Shown here one piece after another: positions 4,315 to 7,426 of a stretch of 7,426 nucleotides of DNA (its first letter is position 1; the number at the start of each line of letters is the position of its first letter). The position numbers and the translations under genes are program-made. The notes under the pieces are model-generated. The model was not told the origin of the DNA, searched no databases, and saw nothing but the letters and a program-made list of their open reading frames with translations. The stretch comes from JBECKQ01 sp040235375 (GTDB taxonomy: Bacteria; Planctomycetota; Phycisphaerae; UBA1845). The stretch spans positions 1 through 7,426 of the forward strand of contig JBECKQ010000469.1 of NCBI GenBank assembly GCA_040235375.1, given 5' to 3'.

Positions 4315-5682
4315 ATGAAATCGGATTATTGTCTCTGGCTCGGTGTCGCGACTGCAGTGCTGTCGTCGAGCGTTGATTCCCTGTGGGCCAACTCGGCTCC
4401 AGTCGTCACAAATGTTACGGCTCATCAACGGACCGATGGCTCGAAGCTGGTGGACATCTACTACAACCTCACCGATGCCGACGGGGATGCCTCCACGGTG
4501 ACGGTGCTGGCCAGCGGTGACTACGGGGCGACGTGGATCGTGCCCATCACGGCGGTGACTGGGCACATAGGAACGGGCATCGCGCCGGGAACGGACAGGC
4601 ATATCGTCTGGGATTGCGCGACCGATCTACCGGGGGCGTTCGGCAGCCAGTACAGGGTACGCGTATGCGCTGATGATGGTCATGGCCCCGGCGGGATGGC
4701 CTTCATTCCCGGCGGCGAGTTTCAGATGGGCGATACGTTCAACGAAGGGTATACGGATGAACGCCCGGTGCACCCGGTATACCTCATCCCGTATTGCATC
4801 GACATCTACGAGGTCACCAATCAACAATACGCGGACGCACTCAACTGGGCTTGGGCGCAGGGGGGGCTGATCACCGTCACCAGCGGCGTGGTGTACAAGT
4901 ACAACAGCGGCACGAGTTACCCGTTCTGCGACACGACGACCAGTTCGTCGTACAGCGGGATCACGTGGAACGGGAGCACGTTCGGCGTGGTCGCGGGCAA
5001 GGAAGATCACCCGATGGTGATGGTGAGCTGGTACGGGTCGGTCGCATACGCTAATTGGCGTAGCGGCCTGGAAGGCAAGACGCCTTGCTACGACTTGTCT
5101 AGCTGGACGTGCAATTTCGGGAGTGGCTACCGGCTGCCGACGGAGGCGGAATGGGAAAAGGCTGCTCGGGGTGGCACGGCCGCGCATCGCTTTCCGTGGT
5201 CGGACACGGACACGATCCAGCATGCCAGGTGCAATTACCGCAGCTACTGGTCTAACGGAGTCCCCGATTACCCCTACGACACTAGCCCCATTGAAGGCTA
5301 TCACCCCTGCTGGGGAAGTGCCGGCTATCCCTACACCAGCCCGGTGGGTTTCTTCGACGGATCCCTGCGTTACAAGACGGAATTCAACTGGCCCGGCAAC
5401 CCGACGAGCTATCAAACGGCGAACGGCGCCAACGGCTACGGCTTGCACGACATAGCCGGGAACGTATGTGAGTGGTGCAACGATTGGTATTCGAGCTGGT
5501 ACTATTCGATTTCACCCGGCTCGAATCCGATGGGGCCGGGCGCGGGCACGTACCGTGTTGCGCGCGGCGGGTGTTGGGGCAGCATCGCCATCTCCTGCCG
5601 CGTGGCGTTCCGCTTCAACGGCAGCGCGCCGGGCACCCGCCACACCATCCTCGGGTTTCGTTGTGCGGCAGGGACTGAATAG
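4315..5682 (+). CDS. Exported FGE/SUMF1-fold protein with Ig-like N-terminal domain
   Basis: A 455-aa protein. Residues 1-27 look like a signal peptide (hydrophobic LWLGVATAVLSSS, cleavage likely near WANS|A). Residues 29-121 (APVVTNVTAHQR..., YNLTDADGDASTVTVLASGD, VRVCADD) form a beta-sandwich domain seen before FGE domains in planctomycetes and relatives. Residues 126-453 are an FGE-sulfatase (formylglycine-generating enzyme, C-lectin-like) domain: GGMAFIPGGEFQMGD (126-140), ERPVHPVYLIPYCIDIYEVTNQQY (149-172, shown here as family hallmarks), HPMVMVSWYGSVAYANW (232-248), YRLPTEAEWEKAARGG (272-287), GYGLHDIAGNVCEWCNDWY (374-392), RVARGGCW (414-421) and GFRCA (447-451). True FGEs oxidise a sulfatase Cys to formylglycine using two Cu-binding cysteines (human C336/C341). 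Here the first aligns with S423 and the second is C428, so FGE catalysis is unlikely; a binding, structural or other enzymatic role is more likely. Fourteen cysteines suggest disulfides outside the cytoplasm. No sulfatase gene is nearby. Confidence 0.93.
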   Translation: MKSDYCLWLGVATAVLSSSVDSLWANSAPVVTNVTAHQRTDGSKLVDIYYNLTDADGDASTVTVLASGDYGATWIVPITAVTGHIGTGIAPGTDRHIVWDCATDLPGAFGSQYRVRVCADDGHGPGGMAFIPGGEFQMGDTFNEGYTDERPVHPVYLIPYCIDIYEVTNQQYADALNWAWAQGGLITVTSGVVYKYNSGTSYPFCDTTTSSSYSGITWNGSTFGVVAGKEDHPMVMVSWYGSVAYANWRSGLEGKTPCYDLSSWTCNFGSGYRLPTEAEWEKAARGGTAAHRFPWSDTDTIQHARCNYRSYWSNGVPDYPYDTSPIEGYHPCWGSAGYPYTSPVGFFDGSLRYKTEFNWPGNPTSYQTANGANGYGLHDIAGNVCEWCNDWYSSWYYSISPGSNPMGPGAGTYRVARGGCWGSIAISCRVAFRFNGSAPGTRHTILGFRCAAGTE

Positions 5683-5816
5683 TAGGTTGTGTTTTTGCAG
5701 CGTTGTTCGTTGTTATCGGGGGATCAATCGCCAAAGATTGCTGGAGATTCAATGGCTAGTCGCATGGATTTTTGTTTCAGCCACGGCTTCGGCTCGTCTG
5801 CCCTGGAGGCAAATAG
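5683..5816 (+). other. Gap between the two exported-protein genes
   Basis: The 134 bases hold no convincing gene. A weak 5-bp hairpin (CAATC 5725-5729 / GATTG 5736-5740) has no following T-run, so no terminator can be called. Co-transcription of the flanking genes is possible; so is a separate promoter, though none was recognised. Confidence 0.4.
5805..5809 (+). promoter_or_regulatory. Shine-Dalgarno site of the repeat-protein gene
   Basis: GGAGG, 7 bases before the ATG at 5817. An in-frame TAG (5814-5816) sits immediately before this ATG, so the coding region cannot begin further upstream. Confidence 0.75.
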
Positions 5817-7426
5817 ATGTGTATAAACATCCCGCGAATCGGCGCCTTGTCGTTGTTGGCCATTGCAAGCTGGTGTCCGTCTTTGCGGGCCGATTCGGAC
5901 TGTAGCGACTCAGTGGCATTCACAATCGACAACCGTGATCGAGACTGCAACAGCAATGGCGCACCGGATGATCAGGACATCGCGTCCGGCACGAGTGAAG
6001 ACTGCAATGTGAATGCCGTTCCCGACGAGTGCGACATCCTCTTCGGGACAAGTCTCGACACCGACGGCAATGGAGTTCCGGACGAGTGTGGGGAATGCGC
6101 GGTGGACGAGGACTGCGATCCGGCTGCGCCGTTCTGCGACACCAGTTCCCATACCTGCGTTGCGTGTTTGGCCAACGACGACTGCGACGATGGGCTATTC
6201 TGCACCGGATCTGAGGCGTGCCAGGCTGGCGTGTGCGTGGATGGAGCAACTCCCTGCCAGCCCGGTCAATTCTGCGATGAGGTCGCCAGTCAATGCGCGC
6301 CCGACTGCAATGGAAATGGGATATCCGACTTGGACGAGGTCGACTCGGACAATGACGGCGTGATCGATGATTGTGACCTCTGCCCCGCTACGCCACAGGG
6401 TCAGGTCGTCGACAACCAAGGATGTGCTTGCGTGGAACTGGATGTCGACAGCGATGGGGTGAACAACTGTGACGACAACTGCCGCTTTACGCCCAATGGC
6501 CCCTCCCTCGGCACATGTGTCGAAGGAAATGCGGGTACGTGTCTGGTGGATCTGGACTGCGGAACGAGCGGGCTATGCAACACGGGGCAAGAGGATTCGG
6601 TGGGGGATGCCTGCGACTCTGACGACGACGACGACGGCTGGCCGGACTTCGGGGACAACTGTCCCACGGTGCCCAACCCGGGTCTCGAATGCCTGGACAC
6701 GAATGGCTGTTGTGCCGTCGGTGGCGTGATTATTGATCCGGGTCAGCTTTGGCAGGTTGACTCGGATTGCGACGGCAACGGGGATGCTTGCGACGCCTGT
6801 CCGTACGACCCCGAAAAGACGGTGCCGGGCGTCTGCGGTTGCGGCATTCCTGACGACACTGGACCGGATTCGGACAACGACGGCGTCCCCGATGCCTGCG
6901 ATGATTGCCCTGACACGCCCCTTGGAGAGGTGGTGGACAACAACGGGTGCTCATGTGGGCAGATGGACACCGACAACGACGGAGTGACCGATTGCACGGA
7001 CAACTGCAGGTCCGTTCCCAATGGGCCCAACGGTGGTTCGTGCGTTCTTGACTGGACCGTTCCATGCGTTGCAAATCAGGACTGCGGGGCCAATGGACCT
7101 TGTCTTCTGAACCAGCAGGACACGGACAATGATGATGTTGGCGACGCCTGTGATGGTTGCCCCGGTACGCCCCCTGCAGAGCCCGCCAACGCCAGTGGCT
7201 GCTCCTGCAGCCAGTATGACGCCGACAACGACGGCATCGGCAACTGCAACGATAACTGCCCCTGGACTTCCAACATCGGCCAGGCGGATACAGATGAAGA
7301 CGGCATTGGCGACGCCTGTGACGGGTGTCCCGCCACGCCCGCGGGTGAGAGTGTCAATCCCTACGGGTGTTCCTGCAGCCAGTTGGACTATGACATCGAT
7401 GGCGTGAACAACTGCGTGGACAACTG
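5817..7426 (+). CDS. Exported Cys/Asp-rich thrombospondin type 3 repeat protein (3' end outside window)
   Basis: At least 536 residues in one open frame that runs off the right edge. Residues 1-25 are a signal peptide (IGALSLLAIASW core, cleavage likely at LRA|DS). Residues 43-91 hold a 19-residue repeat, two and a half copies of the form DCNxNGxPDECDIxxGTSx, which resembles EF-hand/dockerin calcium loops and is common in planctomycete secreted proteins. Residues 117-155 are a Cys-rich module (CLANDDCDDGLFC, ACQAGVCVDG, CQPGQFCDE). From about 161 onward come thrombospondin type 3 repeats, DxDxDGxxDxxDNC, which bind calcium in known family members. Built into these is a 27-residue unit CPxTPxGExVxxxGCSCxQxDxDxDGV at residues 189, 364, 448 and 504. 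Expected to be a calcium-stabilised, disulfide-rich surface or extracellular protein. No catalytic domain is visible; one, or a cell-wall anchor, may lie beyond the edge. It follows the FGE-like gene on the same strand. Confidence 0.9.
   Translation, partial: MCINIPRIGALSLLAIASWCPSLRADSDCSDSVAFTIDNRDRDCNSNGAPDDQDIASGTSEDCNVNAVPDECDILFGTSLDTDGNGVPDECGECAVDEDCDPAAPFCDTSSHTCVACLANDDCDDGLFCTGSEACQAGVCVDGATPCQPGQFCDEVASQCAPDCNGNGISDLDEVDSDNDGVIDDCDLCPATPQGQVVDNQGCACVELDVDSDGVNNCDDNCRFTPNGPSLGTCVEGNAGTCLVDLDCGTSGLCNTGQEDSVGDACDSDDDDDGWPDFGDNCPTVPNPGLECLDTNGCCAVGGVIIDPGQLWQVDSDCDGNGDACDACPYDPEKTVPGVCGCGIPDDTGPDSDNDGVPDACDDCPDTPLGEVVDNNGCSCGQMDTDNDGVTDCTDNCRSVPNGPNGGSCVLDWTVPCVANQDCGANGPCLLNQQDTDNDDVGDACDGCPGTPPAEPANASGCSCSQYDADNDGIGNCNDNCPWTSNIGQADTDEDGIGDACDGCPATPAGESVNPYGCSCSQLDYDIDGVNNCVDN
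5943..6089 (+). repeat. 19-residue (57-base) tandem coding repeats
   Basis: Copies start at 5943, 6000 and (partial) 6057. Protein consensus DCNxNGxPDECDIxxGTSx; the second copy reads VNAVPDECDILFGTS and the third DTDGNGVPDEC. The third breaks off into the Cys-rich module. Confidence 0.75.
6381..6461 (+). repeat. 27-residue Cys/Asp repeat, copy 1
   Basis: Coding unit starting CPATPQGQVV and ending DSDGV; the most diverged of the four in its CAC-V-E-L centre (others have CSC-x-Q). Confidence 0.7.
6906..6986 (+). repeat. 27-residue Cys/Asp repeat, copy 2
   Basis: Starts CPDTPLGEVVDNNGCSCGQ and ends DTDNDGV. It is 525 bases after copy 1, in phase with it, and is followed by the DNC-x-x-x-PNGP segment that also follows copy 1. 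Confidence 0.7.
7158..7238 (+). repeat. 27-residue Cys/Asp repeat, copy 3
   Basis: Starts CPGTPPAEPANASGCSCSQ and ends DADNDGI, 252 bases after copy 2. Confidence 0.7.
7326..7406 (+). repeat. 27-residue Cys/Asp repeat, copy 4
   Basis: Starts CPATPAGESVNPYGCSCSQ and ends DYDIDGV, 168 bases after copy 3. The following NNCVDN matches the segment after copy 1, so the array continues past the edge. Confidence 0.7.

Noticed and set aside
5725..5740. Intrinsic terminator after the FGE-like gene
   Set aside because: Only a 5-bp stem with a 6-base loop and no T-run afterwards.
5468..5905. 145-codon plus-strand frame spanning the end of the FGE-like gene and the following gap
   Set aside because: Out of frame with both flanking genes; no ribosome site or family pattern, and it overlaps the signal peptide of the next gene.
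5910..7357. Several minus-strand and alternate-frame open frames across the repeat protein
   Set aside because: Their Ser/Arg/Thr-rich repetitive translations simply mirror the Asp/Cys codon repeats of the real plus-strand frame.

Overview
The window looks like GC-rich bacterial DNA, most likely from a planctomycete. The main evidence is on the right: a secreted formylglycine-generating-enzyme-like (FGE-like) protein with an Ig-like front domain, followed by a secreted Cys/Asp-rich protein carrying 'DCNxNGxPDECDIxxGTS' repeats and thrombospondin type 3 repeats. From memory this combination is common in planctomycete genomes. The assignment is inference; there is no rRNA or other phylogenetic marker here.

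Left part (13-4010, minus strand): a tight, probably co-transcribed cluster of seven genes. In transcription order they are: a 159-aa two-part protein of unknown function; a 286-aa RecB/Cas4-like PD-(D/E)XK nuclease with four cysteines placed for a 4Fe-4S cluster; a 74-aa basic protein; a 48-aa protein with two membrane segments; a 64-aa acidic protein; a 434-aa DnaN-type sliding clamp; and a 214-aa ThiF/E1-like protein whose adenylation residues look degenerate. Two junctions are ATGA overlaps, one pair overlaps by 16 bases, one gap is 3 bases, and every gene has a Shine-Dalgarno (SD) sequence. A clamp, a nuclease and a protein resembling plasmid/phage recombination accessory proteins suggest a DNA-replication or repair module, perhaps from a plasmid, phage or integrative element. 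No replication initiator, integrase or partition gene is visible, and the cluster may continue past the left edge.

Middle (4011-4314): a 304-base divergent intergenic region with no gene. It holds two palindromes next to the minus-strand operon and a perfect 17-base palindrome plus a hairpin next to the plus-strand gene. These are candidate operators or leader structures.

Right part (4315-7426, plus strand): two genes for exported proteins. The first is an FGE/sulfatase-modifying-factor-fold protein that lacks one of the two copper-binding cysteines of true FGE. The second, 134 bases downstream, is a repeat-built surface or extracellular protein that runs off the right edge. They appear functionally unrelated to the minus-strand cluster.

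No tRNA, rRNA, CRISPR array, insertion sequence or convincing intrinsic terminator was seen.
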